Below, in pieces: positions 43,524 to 52,424 of a stretch of DNA of 64,000 nt (the stretch's first letter is position 1; every line of letters starts with the position of its first letter). Below the pieces are notes generated by a model, which saw nothing but the letters and a program-made list of their open reading frames with translations, was not told the origin of the DNA and made no database searches. Source of the DNA: Mesobacterium_A sp034670065 (GTDB lineage Bacteria > Pseudomonadota > Alphaproteobacteria > Rhodobacterales > Rhodobacteraceae); assembly GCA_034670065.1 (NCBI GenBank), contig JAXMOG010000005.1, positions 1-64,000 on the forward strand. Reading direction: 5' to 3'. Made by a program: the position numbers and the translations under genes.

Positions 43524-44021
43524 ATGCCTTATCAATGGACCCAGTCATTTGGCACGGACGCCGATTCTGAACTACGCCTTTGGCCGCATAACTCGCTGCC
43601 GGCCAAAGGGTTTGCAGTTTTCATCCTAAGCTTTTTCACCCTAGCGATCATTCCGCTGTTCGCTCTGTTGGGAACCGTGCTGCTGTGGGGCTTACTGCCG
43701 TTTTTACTGATCACGTTGGCGGGAACGTGGATGGCATTGCGCAAGAACGAGAGGGACCGACAAATCCTTGAAATCCTGACGGTTACGCCCGAGGAACTGC
43801 GCCTAACGCGGCACAATCCGCGCGGGCCGGATCAAGCTTGGGATTGCAATACCTATTGGGCTAAGATTGAAATTCACCCCAAGGGCGGACCAGTGCCGCA
43901 CTATGTCACCCTAAAAGGGGCCGGACGAGAGGTTGAGATTGGCGCGTTTCTCAGCGAAGACGAACGCAAGGCGCTGTTTGCCGACCTGTCTGACCGGCTG
44001 CGCCAGATCCCGCGCGCCTGA
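43524..44021 (+). CDS. DUF2244 family membrane protein
   Basis: 165 residues with two adjacent membrane segments (about 30-70), preceded by a short N-terminus and followed by a soluble part with DUF2244 features (ILTVTPEELRLTRHNP, YWAKIEIHPKGGPVPHYVTLKG). Function unknown; in alphaproteobacteria it is often near cytochrome c oxidase genes, as here. ATG at 43524 is the most plausible start; upstream in-frame codons lie inside the SRPBCC gene. Confidence 0.78.
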   Translation: MPYQWTQSFGTDADSELRLWPHNSLPAKGFAVFILSFFTLAIIPLFALLGTVLLWGLLPFLLITLAGTWMALRKNERDRQILEILTVTPEELRLTRHNPRGPDQAWDCNTYWAKIEIHPKGGPVPHYVTLKGAGREVEIGAFLSEDERKALFADLSDRLRQIPRA

Positions 44022-44039
44022 ACCACCAAGGAACCCGCC

Positions 44040-44948
44040 ATGGCCCAGGCCCGCGCCACCGGCAAGATGCTGCGCTACTACAACCTGCTGACCACGTCGT
44101 TGGTTGGGCACCCGTTGCTGCGTGACAACTCGTTGCAAGCCTCAGAACGGGCAGCGCTTCGCTATCGACGTGCATCAAAGCGCGCCAAGCAACGTCCTGC
44201 GCAAGAGGTGGTGTTTCTGGTGCCCCTGGTTGGGCCTGACCATGTAACGGACTGGCAGGCTGTCCAAGACCGGTTACACGAAACGCTGAACAGCTTTCTG
44301 CGGCAAAGCAATCCCAATTGGCGTGCTGTCATATGTTGTCAGAAACGGCCAGACCTGCCCAATGATGAGCGGCTGACGTATCTGCCGTTTGATGATCCAA
44401 CGCCGGGCAACGACAAATGGCGCAAGCTGGCAGACTTGTGCAGCGCCTTGCCAAATATTGCGGAAAACGCCGCCTATGTGATGAGCTTTGATGCCGATGA
44501 TATTCTGCATCCTGGATCGGTCGCAGAAATGCTGACACGACAAGAAATGGGCGGGTATCTGGTGCAGGCTGGCTATGTGCTGAACCACGCGACCGGCGCG
44601 ATTGGTCTGGCAGATGCGCCCAGTGTCCTGAAGCCGCTGCGCAAACCATTCTGGAAGCTATGTGGCTCTTGTACCGCCCTGTACTATGACCCTGCCCTAC
44701 CAGAGGCCGCAGTGTTCCTGAATGAGATGACCCAACATGAGCACCGCATGTTCCCATACCTGGCCCAGCTGGCCGGACGGCGTTTGACACCGCTGTCACA
44801 CCCTTCGGTGCTATATGTGTTGAACCACGGTGAAAACTTTGGGGCGCGGCGTGGGCGGGTCAGTTTCAAAGCGCGATTTGTAGAGCGTTTTCGGGTGACG
44901 GACCCAGCACGCTTGGGCCAGATCGCCAAGGACTATGCCATCACCTGA
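44040..44948 (+). CDS. GT2-like glycosyltransferase
   Basis: 302 residues. A DADD metal motif (151-154, MSFDADDILHPGS) and the run VFLVPLVGPDHVTDW near residue 58-72 suit a GT-A fold. The N-terminal 50 residues are basic. The acceptor is unknown, and no membrane segment is visible. It stands apart from the main glycan locus, 19 bases after the DUF2244 gene, and converges on the esterase gene. Confidence 0.7.
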   Translation: MAQARATGKMLRYYNLLTTSLVGHPLLRDNSLQASERAALRYRRASKRAKQRPAQEVVFLVPLVGPDHVTDWQAVQDRLHETLNSFLRQSNPNWRAVICCQKRPDLPNDERLTYLPFDDPTPGNDKWRKLADLCSALPNIAENAAYVMSFDADDILHPGSVAEMLTRQEMGGYLVQAGYVLNHATGAIGLADAPSVLKPLRKPFWKLCGSCTALYYDPALPEAAVFLNEMTQHEHRMFPYLAQLAGRRLTPLSHPSVLYVLNHGENFGARRGRVSFKARFVERFRVTDPARLGQIAKDYAIT

Positions 44949-44954
44949 ACGGCC

Positions 44955-45839
44955 TCACATATGCCTTTGGGCTTCCGTCTCTGCCAGAAAGTTTCGGATG
45001 ATCGGCAGAACATCAAAATCGAAAAATTGGGTCTGCGGCCAATCATGGCCCAACGGCAGAATATGCACTCTTGTGACGACCGTGCGACCCGTATCAGTCA
45101 CATATTGGGATTGCTGTACAAAGGGCGCCGGCTTTGTGTCTGTGCGCGTTACAGGCCCAAATCGCGCGGCCCACGCGGCATCAACAGTATCCGCATCCGG
45201 TGCCCCGCCCCAGCCGCCTTCTTCGGTCATAGAGCCATCAACCGGCACAACGGTATCTTCCCCGCCTGTGATACGCAGAACCGGCACAGGGCTTTTTGTG
45301 GAACAGGTGCGCCAGTCACGCCCGCTCATCGTGCCGTTCACGGATACGATCCCGGCGATCACCCCTTCGGACCGACAGGCCAGCGAAAAGGCCATGAATC
45401 CACCGTTGGATTCACCCACAACAAAGACGCGCATCGGATCAAATTTATGTATCCGGTTCACCCGATGCAGCAGCGCCAAAAGCGCCGACAGGTCATCGCG
45501 CGGAACCATATCCAGATTGGCGTTCCAATGGGCCTGTCCGGCAGGGTCAGGCAGGCCTTGGACATACATCACGCCATAGCCATTCAGCGTCAGTTGCGAC
45601 AGGCCGCTTTCTTGGCGCAGACTTTCGATAGAACCGCCATAGCCATGAAGCGCCAATACCAATGGCGCACCGGCGGCGCCACCCGGCGGAAATTCGATCA
45701 GAACCTGATAGCGATTATCGCCAAAGGACACTGAATCTGTAACAGATTGCTGCGCGCGCGACGTAAGCGGCCCTAAGATCACAAGGCTTAGGGATGCGAC
45801 CAAAACCAGAATCGCCATTTTGCGCGGTGTGCTCATCAC
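44955..45839 (-). CDS. Exported alpha/beta-hydrolase (PHB depolymerase/feruloyl esterase-like)
   Basis: 294 residues: signal peptide (hydrophobic 8-24), oxyanion segment ALHGYGG (63-69), nucleophile S144 in GESNGG, acid in GGEDTVVP and His in PLGHDWP. The layout is that of the LpqC/poly(3-hydroxybutyrate) depolymerase-like esterases. Its ATG overlaps the trpF stop by four bases, which makes it the last gene of the ihfB-lapA-trpF run. Substrate unknown. Confidence 0.85.
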   Translation of the reverse strand: MMSTPRKMAILVLVASLSLVILGPLTSRAQQSVTDSVSFGDNRYQVLIEFPPGGAAGAPLVLALHGYGGSIESLRQESGLSQLTLNGYGVMYVQGLPDPAGQAHWNANLDMVPRDDLSALLALLHRVNRIHKFDPMRVFVVGESNGGFMAFSLACRSEGVIAGIVSVNGTMSGRDWRTCSTKSPVPVLRITGGEDTVVPVDGSMTEEGGWGGAPDADTVDAAWAARFGPVTRTDTKPAPFVQQSQYVTDTGRTVVTRVHILPLGHDWPQTQFFDFDVLPIIRNFLAETEAQRHM

Positions 45840-46474
45840 ACTGACAGCGCTTTTACAAACGCATCCATACGCTCAGCATCTTTCACGCCCGGCGAAGCTT
45901 CAATACCTGAGCTGACATCGACTTGCTGCGCCCCTGTCATTTGCACGGCAAGTGCCACGTTTTCGGGCGTCAGCCCCCCGGCCAACATCCACGGCACAGG
46001 CCAACGCCGGTTCGCAACCAGACGCCAATCAAAGGCCAGCCCGTTTCCGCCGGGCAATTCAGCCGTTCTGGGCGGCTTGGCATCGACCAATAGCTGATCC
46101 GCAACCCGGCCATAGATTTCAAGCTGCTGCAAATCTTCGGCATCGGCCACACCGACGGCTTTCATGATCGGCAATCCATACCGCGCGCGCAATTCTGATA
46201 CGCGTTCCGGGGTTTCATGACCATGAAGCTGAAGCATGTCCAACGGGACCGAGTGTACGATCTGATCCAGCGTTGCATCGTCTGCGTTTACTGTCAGCGC
46301 GACCTTGGCAATGCCGGTAGGTACCGACAGGGCCAATTCGGCGGCCTGAGATACAGATACGTTTCGCGGGCTTTTGGCAAAAAACACGAATCCAACGTAT
46401 TGCGCCCCCGCTTTGGCAGCGGAGGCAACATCTGAAAGGCGGGTCAATCCGCACATCTTTACTTTGGGTGTCAT
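45836..46474 (-). CDS. trpF: Phosphoribosylanthranilate isomerase
   Basis: A 212-residue TIM barrel of tryptophan synthesis (PRA to CdRP). KMCGLT (6-11) with catalytic Cys 8, LQLHGHE and the C-terminal VDVSSGIE are intact. ATG at 46474 is chosen as the conserved fold starts at once; 46504 would add ten unlike residues. In many relatives trpB follows; here an esterase gene does. Confidence 0.95.
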   Translation of the reverse strand: MTPKVKMCGLTRLSDVASAAKAGAQYVGFVFFAKSPRNVSVSQAAELALSVPTGIAKVALTVNADDATLDQIVHSVPLDMLQLHGHETPERVSELRARYGLPIMKAVGVADAEDLQQLEIYGRVADQLLVDAKPPRTAELPGGNGLAFDWRLVANRRWPVPWMLAGGLTPENVALAVQMTGAQQVDVSSGIEASPGVKDAERMDAFVKALSV

Positions 46475-46518
46475 TTCACAGCCCTGTCTGCCCCCGGAAA
46501 CCACCGGGTCCGGGCCAA

Positions 46519-46878
46519 TTAGCTGGCTTCGTCCAACAAGGCCAGAACTTCGTCTTTTCCTTCGTCACGCTGGCCTTTGACACGGCGAAGCTCGCGCTCC
46601 AGCTTGCGTACTTCGGATTTTTTACGCGACGCGTCGGCGCGGTGCTTATGCTCACGCATCCATTCCCAGACAAAGCCAATCGCCAAGCCCAGAGCGATAC
46701 CGAACAGCAGCACCAAAAACACCGGAACTTGCACAGAGTAGGACGCCATCGATGCGCCCGGCATGTTCAACAGCCCCTCTGGCAGGGTCTTCATGGTAAT
46801 GATTTCGCGATTGGCCAAAGCAAAAGTAACCAACACCGCGGCCAACGCTGCCAGAAACACGTAACGAATGTAGCGCAT
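46519..46878 (-). CDS. LapA-domain (DUF1049) membrane protein
   Basis: 119 residues: two membrane segments (about 5-23 and 50-72) and a charged coiled-coil tail (80-119), as in LapA, which works with LapB in balancing LPS synthesis. ATG overlaps the ihfB stop (TGATG). The order rpsA-ihfB-lapA is kept in many proteobacteria. Confidence 0.9.
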   Translation of the reverse strand: MRYIRYVFLAALAAVLVTFALANREIITMKTLPEGLLNMPGASMASYSVQVPVFLVLLFGIALGLAIGFVWEWMREHKHRADASRKKSEVRKLERELRRVKGQRDEGKDEVLALLDEAS

Positions 46879-47162
46879 CAAGAATTCCCGTTTAATCGAT
46901 CGCGCAACAGCTTGCCCGTCTTGAAAAACGGAACGTGCTTTTCTTCAACCTCTACGGCTTCGCCGGTGCGCGGGTTTCGTCCAACCCTAGCATCCCGCTT
47001 CTTGACGGAAAAGGCACCAAAGCCGCGCAGTTCGACGCGGTCGCCGCGCGCCATGGCATTGGTAATCTCTTCAAAGATAGTGTTCACGATCCGCTCAACA
47101 TCACGTTGATACAAATGCGGGTTCTCATCGGCGATTTTCTGGATAAGTTCCGAACGGATCAT
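46878..47162 (-). CDS. ihfB: Integration host factor subunit beta
   Basis: 94 residues of the HU/IHF fold: MIRSELIQKIADENPHL, the arm region RGFGAFSVKKRDARVGRNPRTGE (in parts) with intercalating Pro, and a C-terminal helix. It bends DNA as heterodimer with IhfA. ATG at 47162 with GGGGAC upstream; longer frames upstream are not conserved-like. A gap of 394 bases separates it from rpsA. Confidence 0.96.
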   Translation of the reverse strand: MIRSELIQKIADENPHLYQRDVERIVNTIFEEITNAMARGDRVELRGFGAFSVKKRDARVGRNPRTGEAVEVEEKHVPFFKTGKLLRDRLNGNS

Positions 47163-47556
47163 CTGTCCCCTACCCCCCCTGTTTTGTTGGTTTGGCTTAT
47201 CCCTATGACTATAGGCGCAAAACCGGGTTTCGGGAACAGATCTGTCACACCGAAAACCCATGAAATGCAGCGTTTTCAATGCTTTTTCACAATCAGATCG
47301 GCAAATTAGTGCACAAATGACGGTTGAGGTGGCTTGGGAAGGGCACTGTGCAATTGCAGCATATCTATCGATTCGCAGGCGTCTTGGTGTCTGTGAAACG
47401 TGGTTCGACAATGATTGAATCGTGAAACGCCGTGATAATCCCATCAAAAGAGGCAGTCCAAACGCATTCCGAAAACCGCATTTTGGGTGTTGCCACGAAA
47501 AACGGCCCCGGAATGATCCGGGGCCGCTTTGATTTCAAACAGGCGATTGCCTGAAA
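47163..47556. other. rpsA-ihfB intergenic stretch
   Basis: About 390 bases holding the rpsA terminator (47496-47526) and, between it and ihfB, presumably the ihfB promoter; a TATAGT on the minus strand near 47209-47214 is a candidate -10 without a good -35. Nothing else is recognised. Confidence 0.5.
47496..47526 (-). terminator. Intrinsic terminator of rpsA
   Basis: CGGCCCCGG (47503-47511) and CCGGGGCCG (47518-47526) with a six-base loop; on the minus strand TTTTT follows the stem. Confidence 0.9.
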
Positions 47557-49233
47557 TTATTCGTCGGTCTTCAGCGCGGCGCCAAGAATGTCGCCCAGCG
47601 ATGCGCCGGAGTCGGAGGAACCATACTGTTGTACAGCTTCCTTCTCTTCGGCGATTTCGCGTGCCTTGATCGAAACACCCAAACGACGGGTCTTTGCGTC
47701 AACGTTGGTCACGCGCACATCAACCTTGTCACCAACCGAGAAACGCTCAGGGCGCTGTTCGGCACGATCGCGCGACAGGTCCGAACGACGGATGAAGGAT
47801 TTCATGCCTTCGTACTCAACCTCGATGCCGCCATCCTCGATCGAGGTGACAACAACAGTAACGATCGAGCCACGCTTCACGCCGCCAACGGCTTCTGCGA
47901 ACTTGTCGCCGCCCAAGGCTTTGATCGACAGGGAAATACGCTCTTTCTCGATGTCGACTTCCGAAACAACCGCTTCGACCATGTCGCCCTTGCGGTAGTT
48001 CTGGATGGCTTCTTCACCACGTTCGTCCCATGACAGGTCGGACAGGTGAACCATGCCGTCGATGTCGCCAGGCAAGCCGATGAACAGACCGAATTCGGTG
48101 ATGTTCTTGACTTCGCCTTCCACCTGAGTGCCCTCAGGGTGGGTTTCAGCGAACACTTCCCATGGGTTGCGCATGGTCTGTTTCAGACCCAGCGAAACGC
48201 GACGCTTGGAAGGATCGATTTCCAGAACCATGACTTCGACTTCTTGCGAGGTCGAAACGATCTTGCCTGGGTGAACGTTCTTCTTGGTCCAAGACATTTC
48301 CGAAACGTGAACCAGACCTTCAACGCCTGGCTCCAGCTCAACAAATGCACCGTAATCGGTGATGTTGGTCACACGGCCGGTGTGCACCGAAGACAGTGGG
48401 TAACGAATGGCCACCAGATCCCATGGATCTTCTTGCAGCTGCTTCATACCCAAAGAGATACGGTGGGTCTCTTTGTTGATCTTGATGACCTGAACCTTGA
48501 CGGTTTCGCCGATCGACAAAATCTCGGATGGGTGGTTCACACGGCGCCATGCCATGTCGGTGACGTGCAGCAAGCCGTCAACGCCGCCCAGGTCAACAAA
48601 CGCACCGTATTCGGTGATGTTCTTGACCACACCATCGACGGTCTGACCTTCGGTCAGGTTGGCGATGACTTCGGCGCGCTGTTCGGCACGTGATTCTTCC
48701 AGGATGGCACGACGCGATACAACGATGTTGCCACGACGACGGTCCATTTTCAGGATTTGGAACGGCTGCTTCAGACCCATCAATGGGCCTGCGTCACGCA
48801 CGGGGCGAACATCAACCTGCGAGCCAGGCAAGAATGCCACGGCGCCGCCCAGATCGACAGTAAAGCCACCTTTGACACGACCAAAGATCGCGCCTTCGAC
48901 GCGCGCGTCGTCTGCGTATGCTTTTTCCAGACGATCCCATGCTTCTTCGCGGCGGGCCATTTCACGGGAAATGACAGCTTCACCACGGGAGTTTTCAGCC
49001 GAGCGCAAAAAGACTTCGACTTCATCTCCGACAGCAATTTCAGGGGCTTCGCCAGGGTTTGCGAATTCTTTCAGATCAACGCGGCCTTCCATTTTGTAGC
49101 CGACGTCGATGATGGCCTGTCCGGCCTCAACGGCAATAACCTTGCCTTTGACAACACTGCCTTCTTCAGGCGTGTCCATTTCGAAGCTTTCGTTAAGGAG
49201 GGCTTCGAATTCCTCCATCGTTGTATTAGCCAT
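47557..49233 (-). CDS. rpsA: 30S ribosomal protein S1
   Basis: A 558-residue protein of six S1 (OB-fold) repeats; the RNA-facing pattern G-x-V-x3-T-x-(F/Y)-G-x-F(V)-L recurs, for example GVVKNITEYGAFVDLGG and GRVTNITDYGAFVELEPG. S1 docks mRNA with weak ribosome sites. AAAGGA lies 12 bases before the ATG. It has its own promoter close to the end of the upstream GT gene, with a leader of about 150 bases. Confidence 0.97.
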   Translation of the reverse strand: MANTTMEEFEALLNESFEMDTPEEGSVVKGKVIAVEAGQAIIDVGYKMEGRVDLKEFANPGEAPEIAVGDEVEVFLRSAENSRGEAVISREMARREEAWDRLEKAYADDARVEGAIFGRVKGGFTVDLGGAVAFLPGSQVDVRPVRDAGPLMGLKQPFQILKMDRRRGNIVVSRRAILEESRAEQRAEVIANLTEGQTVDGVVKNITEYGAFVDLGGVDGLLHVTDMAWRRVNHPSEILSIGETVKVQVIKINKETHRISLGMKQLQEDPWDLVAIRYPLSSVHTGRVTNITDYGAFVELEPGVEGLVHVSEMSWTKKNVHPGKIVSTSQEVEVMVLEIDPSKRRVSLGLKQTMRNPWEVFAETHPEGTQVEGEVKNITEFGLFIGLPGDIDGMVHLSDLSWDERGEEAIQNYRKGDMVEAVVSEVDIEKERISLSIKALGGDKFAEAVGGVKRGSIVTVVVTSIEDGGIEVEYEGMKSFIRRSDLSRDRAEQRPERFSVGDKVDVRVTNVDAKTRRLGVSIKAREIAEEKEAVQQYGSSDSGASLGDILGAALKTDE

Positions 49234-49393
49234 GTGGCGTTCGTTTCCTTTACATCTAACTTTATCTGGCCGGGCGGTTGTCTCCGCCGGTCTTGCGGTT
49301 GGTCGGACGAGATATAAAACAAAGAGGGCCGGATGGTCCGACCCTGCTCGAATTATTGTGATTCACTGCGTTTTCGCCTTGTCGACGGGGCGG

Positions 49394-49422
49394 TCTATAG
49401 GCCGAATTCGCCTTGCTGGCAA
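49394..49422 (-). promoter_or_regulatory. rpsA promoter
   Basis: On the minus strand -35 TTGCCA (49422-49417), a 17-base spacer, -10 TATAGA (49399-49394). The start would be near 49387, leaving a leader of about 150 bases with a GGCGG/CCGCC hairpin about 35-50 bases before the ATG; S1 commonly autoregulates through such leaders. Confidence 0.7.
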
Positions 49423-49426
49423 GGGG

Positions 49427-50509
49427 TCAGAGCTCTTTGAACACCTTCAAAGCCTGGCTTGCCACCGGGTCTGGCAGACCGTCATCACGGGCATTCAGAC
49501 GATAGCTTCCCTTCCACCCGGTAGAGATGGCCCGGCAGTGCAACAGCTCCAGCCCCGGATGTGTCCGGCGATGCAAGAATGGCAATCGTTCAATCCCGTG
49601 GACATCCCAGCTGAAATCACCGACCCATCCGGCCGGATGGATGCACCACTTGGGCGAACAGCGACGCGGAGGGTTATGCGTAAATGTGTGGTCGACGTGG
49701 CGATACGGTCCTTGGCTACCGGGCTGGGGCAAGCGCCATCCCGCCGCGATCTGCACCAACCCCAGTCGGCTGTTGACCGCAGCGTCAAACACGTTGGTGC
49801 CATCCAGGCTGGCCACCAGTTCATCGATATCGCAATTCAAAACAGCGCGGGCCTGACGCAGGAACCGTAGCCGGGCCACGTTTTCCAACGCGGTTTGCAT
49901 ATATTTTTCGGTGTTGCGATGTGGCTTCTCACCCCGTGGGCCGTATTTCCACGGCGCATCAGCCACGACAACACGCGCCAAATTCAACGGGGCCAAAGCC
50001 GCAGTCACGTCTTTTGGTGAATATCTGGTGGATCCGTTGTCCAGGAAAAACACCGCCTGAAGCCCGTGTACCCGTTGATGGTAGCGCGCGTGATCCACGA
50101 TCCAGTGCAGATCATTGTCTTTCTGCAGCATGAACAGGGTATTCAGCCCGGCAAACAGATCATGCTGCGCGGCATTCACCGGCGTTTCACCTGTCCAACT
50201 GTCCAGCGTGACCCCAACCCGTTGTGGCGCTGTTTTTGCGCGCAGTTCAACCACGGCGTGGCGACGATAGCGCCGGATACACTGTACCTTTGCGGGGGAG
50301 CCATCCAACGCAAAGGTGCCCGCGCGCAACATAGGGGCCAAATTGTTTAGGGCTGGGCAGACCAGAGACACAACGCCCCGATCCCAAATCGCATCATACC
50401 ACAGGGTTTCACGGTCCAGCGCATCCAGATACCCGTCTGTGTGATAGCGCGTCGCTACGCGCGACTCGCGTCGCACTGAATCGGGCAAGGTAAGGGTGGC
50501 GAATTCCAT
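49427..50509 (-). CDS. GT92-like glycosyltransferase
   Basis: 360 residues. A GT-A core starts near 125 with FMLQKDNDLHWIVDHARYH, DNGS (157-160), DID motif D227-I-D229 (LNCDIDELV) and a C-terminal HCRAIST segment, the pattern of the family 92/DUF4422-like eukaryote-type transferases also found in roseobacters. No membrane segment. Inserted between cmk and rpsA. Acceptor unknown. The ribosome site is poor. Confidence 0.75.
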   Translation of the reverse strand: MEFATLTLPDSVRRESRVATRYHTDGYLDALDRETLWYDAIWDRGVVSLVCPALNNLAPMLRAGTFALDGSPAKVQCIRRYRRHAVVELRAKTAPQRVGVTLDSWTGETPVNAAQHDLFAGLNTLFMLQKDNDLHWIVDHARYHQRVHGLQAVFFLDNGSTRYSPKDVTAALAPLNLARVVVADAPWKYGPRGEKPHRNTEKYMQTALENVARLRFLRQARAVLNCDIDELVASLDGTNVFDAAVNSRLGLVQIAAGWRLPQPGSQGPYRHVDHTFTHNPPRRCSPKWCIHPAGWVGDFSWDVHGIERLPFLHRRTHPGLELLHCRAISTGWKGSYRLNARDDGLPDPVASQALKVFKEL

Positions 50510-50601
50510 GCGCGCGGCCGCTCTGTGGTTATGGATGTTGTGGTTCTTCTACCAGCGCGCTCCGACCGCCACCATCCCATTTGCAGCGATAGCAGCCATG
50601 C

Positions 50602-51600
50602 TCAGCAATAGCTTTCCACGCCGGTGATGCTGTAGGGAACATAGCGATCACCATGCGCCCATCCGACAGGCAAAACCGCTTCGATCCGGGCCACATCGCC
50701 TTCGCTCAGCTCCAGTCGCGCACCACGTACCAGCTCTTCAAAATGGCGAACAGACCGTGTGCCGGGAATTGGCAAAATGTGGTCCCCTTTCGCCAGAACC
50801 CACGCGATGGCCAACGAGGCCGCAGGTGCACCCATCTCGGCCGCCAATGCGCGGAACCGATCTGTTTGTGCCAAATTCGCCGCGTGGTTAGGTGCGATGA
50901 AACGTGGATTGATCTTCAGAAAGCCCGAATTGGCGATAGCCTCTTTTCCAACCGGACGATCCGTCAGCAAAGACCGGCTGACCGGGGAAAAGGCCACAAA
51001 GGTTGTCCCCAATTCCTTGCAAGCCTGGATCAGGCCCAGTTCTGGCAACCGCGTGGCCAATGAATATTCCGACTGAACCGCAGCAACAGGATGTACCGCA
51101 TGTGCACGACGCAGGGATGAAGGCGCAATTTCGGAAAACCCGAACGCCTTGCATTTCCCCTTGGCCACCAAGTCCGCCAAGGTGCGTGTCACCTCCTCGA
51201 TCGGACGAGAGACGTCGCGGCGATGCACATAGAACAGATCAACACAGTCGACACCCAAACGCTGTAGCGACTTGTCCAGCTCCGCTTCCAGATAGGACGG
51301 ATCATTCACAAAACACCGATTGCCATTGGCATCTGTGGTGATCCCGGCCTTGGTGGCGATGTGGAATTGCTCGCGAACGCCCGGACGTTCCTTTAGGAAC
51401 TGACCAATCACCTTTTCGGACCGGCCCTGACCATAAATATTGGCCGTGTCGATATGGGTGATCCCAGCCGACAGCGCCGCATCAAGAATACCGGCGGATT
51501 CCTCGTACGTTGTTACGCCGTAGAAATCCGAAAAAGACATAGCTCCGATACCCAAACAGGGCACGTCAGGTCCGTTCTGGCCAATACGTCGGGTTTTCAT
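50602..51600 (-). CDS. Aldo/keto reductase
   Basis: A 332-residue TIM-barrel NADP oxidoreductase with the tetrad D51, Y56, K84 and H126 (DTANIYG, TKAG, YVHRRD) and the C-terminal NADP site IPGTRSVRHFEELV. Close to the AKR11/AKR13-type. It lies upstream of the GT92-like gene with 92 bases between. AAGGGAC precedes the ATG. Substrate unknown. Confidence 0.92.
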   Translation of the reverse strand: MKTRRIGQNGPDVPCLGIGAMSFSDFYGVTTYEESAGILDAALSAGITHIDTANIYGQGRSEKVIGQFLKERPGVREQFHIATKAGITTDANGNRCFVNDPSYLEAELDKSLQRLGVDCVDLFYVHRRDVSRPIEEVTRTLADLVAKGKCKAFGFSEIAPSSLRRAHAVHPVAAVQSEYSLATRLPELGLIQACKELGTTFVAFSPVSRSLLTDRPVGKEAIANSGFLKINPRFIAPNHAANLAQTDRFRALAAEMGAPAASLAIAWVLAKGDHILPIPGTRSVRHFEELVRGARLELSEGDVARIEAVLPVGWAHGDRYVPYSITGVESYC

Positions 51601-51728
51601 ATGGTGTCAGTCCCTTCTTTCGTGTCGTAGCAGGAAGGCAGCACCAAACCAAAAGGTCAACCATTTCTATTGGGTTGTGCCAGATCCGGGCCATTGCGCC
51701 CCAAACAATTTGGGGTGCCCGGTCGTGC

Positions 51729-52337
51729 CTATCCGCGTAGCGTTGCTATCAGGCGAATGGCTTCATCCACGGCAGCGTCTATTTCCAGCTCCGACGTATC
51801 CAGCGTTACGGCGTCTTGTGCTGGGCGCAAAGGCGCGTCGCTGCGGTTCATATCGCGCGCGTCCCGCTCTCTGACATCTTGCAACACAGTTTCGAAATCT
51901 GTGGCCAAACCGTTGCCCTGCAATTCGTCAAAACGACGTTTTGCGCGCACCTCGGCACTGGCCGTGACAAAGAGCTTGGCTTCCGCCTCTGGGCAGATCA
52001 CGGTGCCAATATCCCGCCCATCCAGAACGGCCCCGCCGGACCGCTGGGCAAAGGCACGCTGGAAATCCACCAATGCAGCGCGCACTTCGGGAATAACGGC
52101 AACTTTGCTGGCGGCCTTGGCCACGTCAGGCGTGCGCAATGCATTCCCATCCAGGTCTTCGGCTTGCAAAGTTTGTGCAGCGGTTATCGCGTCCATACCA
52201 TTCAACACTTTCAGCCCCACCGCCCGATACAGCAGACCTGTATCCAGATGAGAAAAACCGAAATGCCGCGCTACGGCCTGTGAGATGGTCCCCTTGCCCG
52301 CCGCCGCAGGCCCATCGATCGCAATCGTGAAGCTCAA
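51729..52337 (-). CDS. cmk: Cytidylate kinase
   Basis: A 202-residue CMP kinase: P-loop GPAAAGKGT (9-17), DGRDIGTVICPEA near 100-112 and REQ/RDARD near the C-terminus. It starts with TTG (no ATG fits), with GGGTATCGGG upstream. It lies 87 bases after aroA and was probably next to rpsA before the AKR and GT genes came in. Confidence 0.95.
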   Translation of the reverse strand: MSFTIAIDGPAAAGKGTISQAVARHFGFSHLDTGLLYRAVGLKVLNGMDAITAAQTLQAEDLDGNALRTPDVAKAASKVAVIPEVRAALVDFQRAFAQRSGGAVLDGRDIGTVICPEAEAKLFVTASAEVRAKRRFDELQGNGLATDFETVLQDVRERDARDMNRSDAPLRPAQDAVTLDTSELEIDAAVDEAIRLIATLRG

Positions 52338-52424
52338 CCCGATACCCTATAATTCTCCTACCCTGCCCAGTGACTTAGCACAAAACGGCATGGCGGGGCC
52401 AGTCTATAGCCCAATGTCGGGGAT

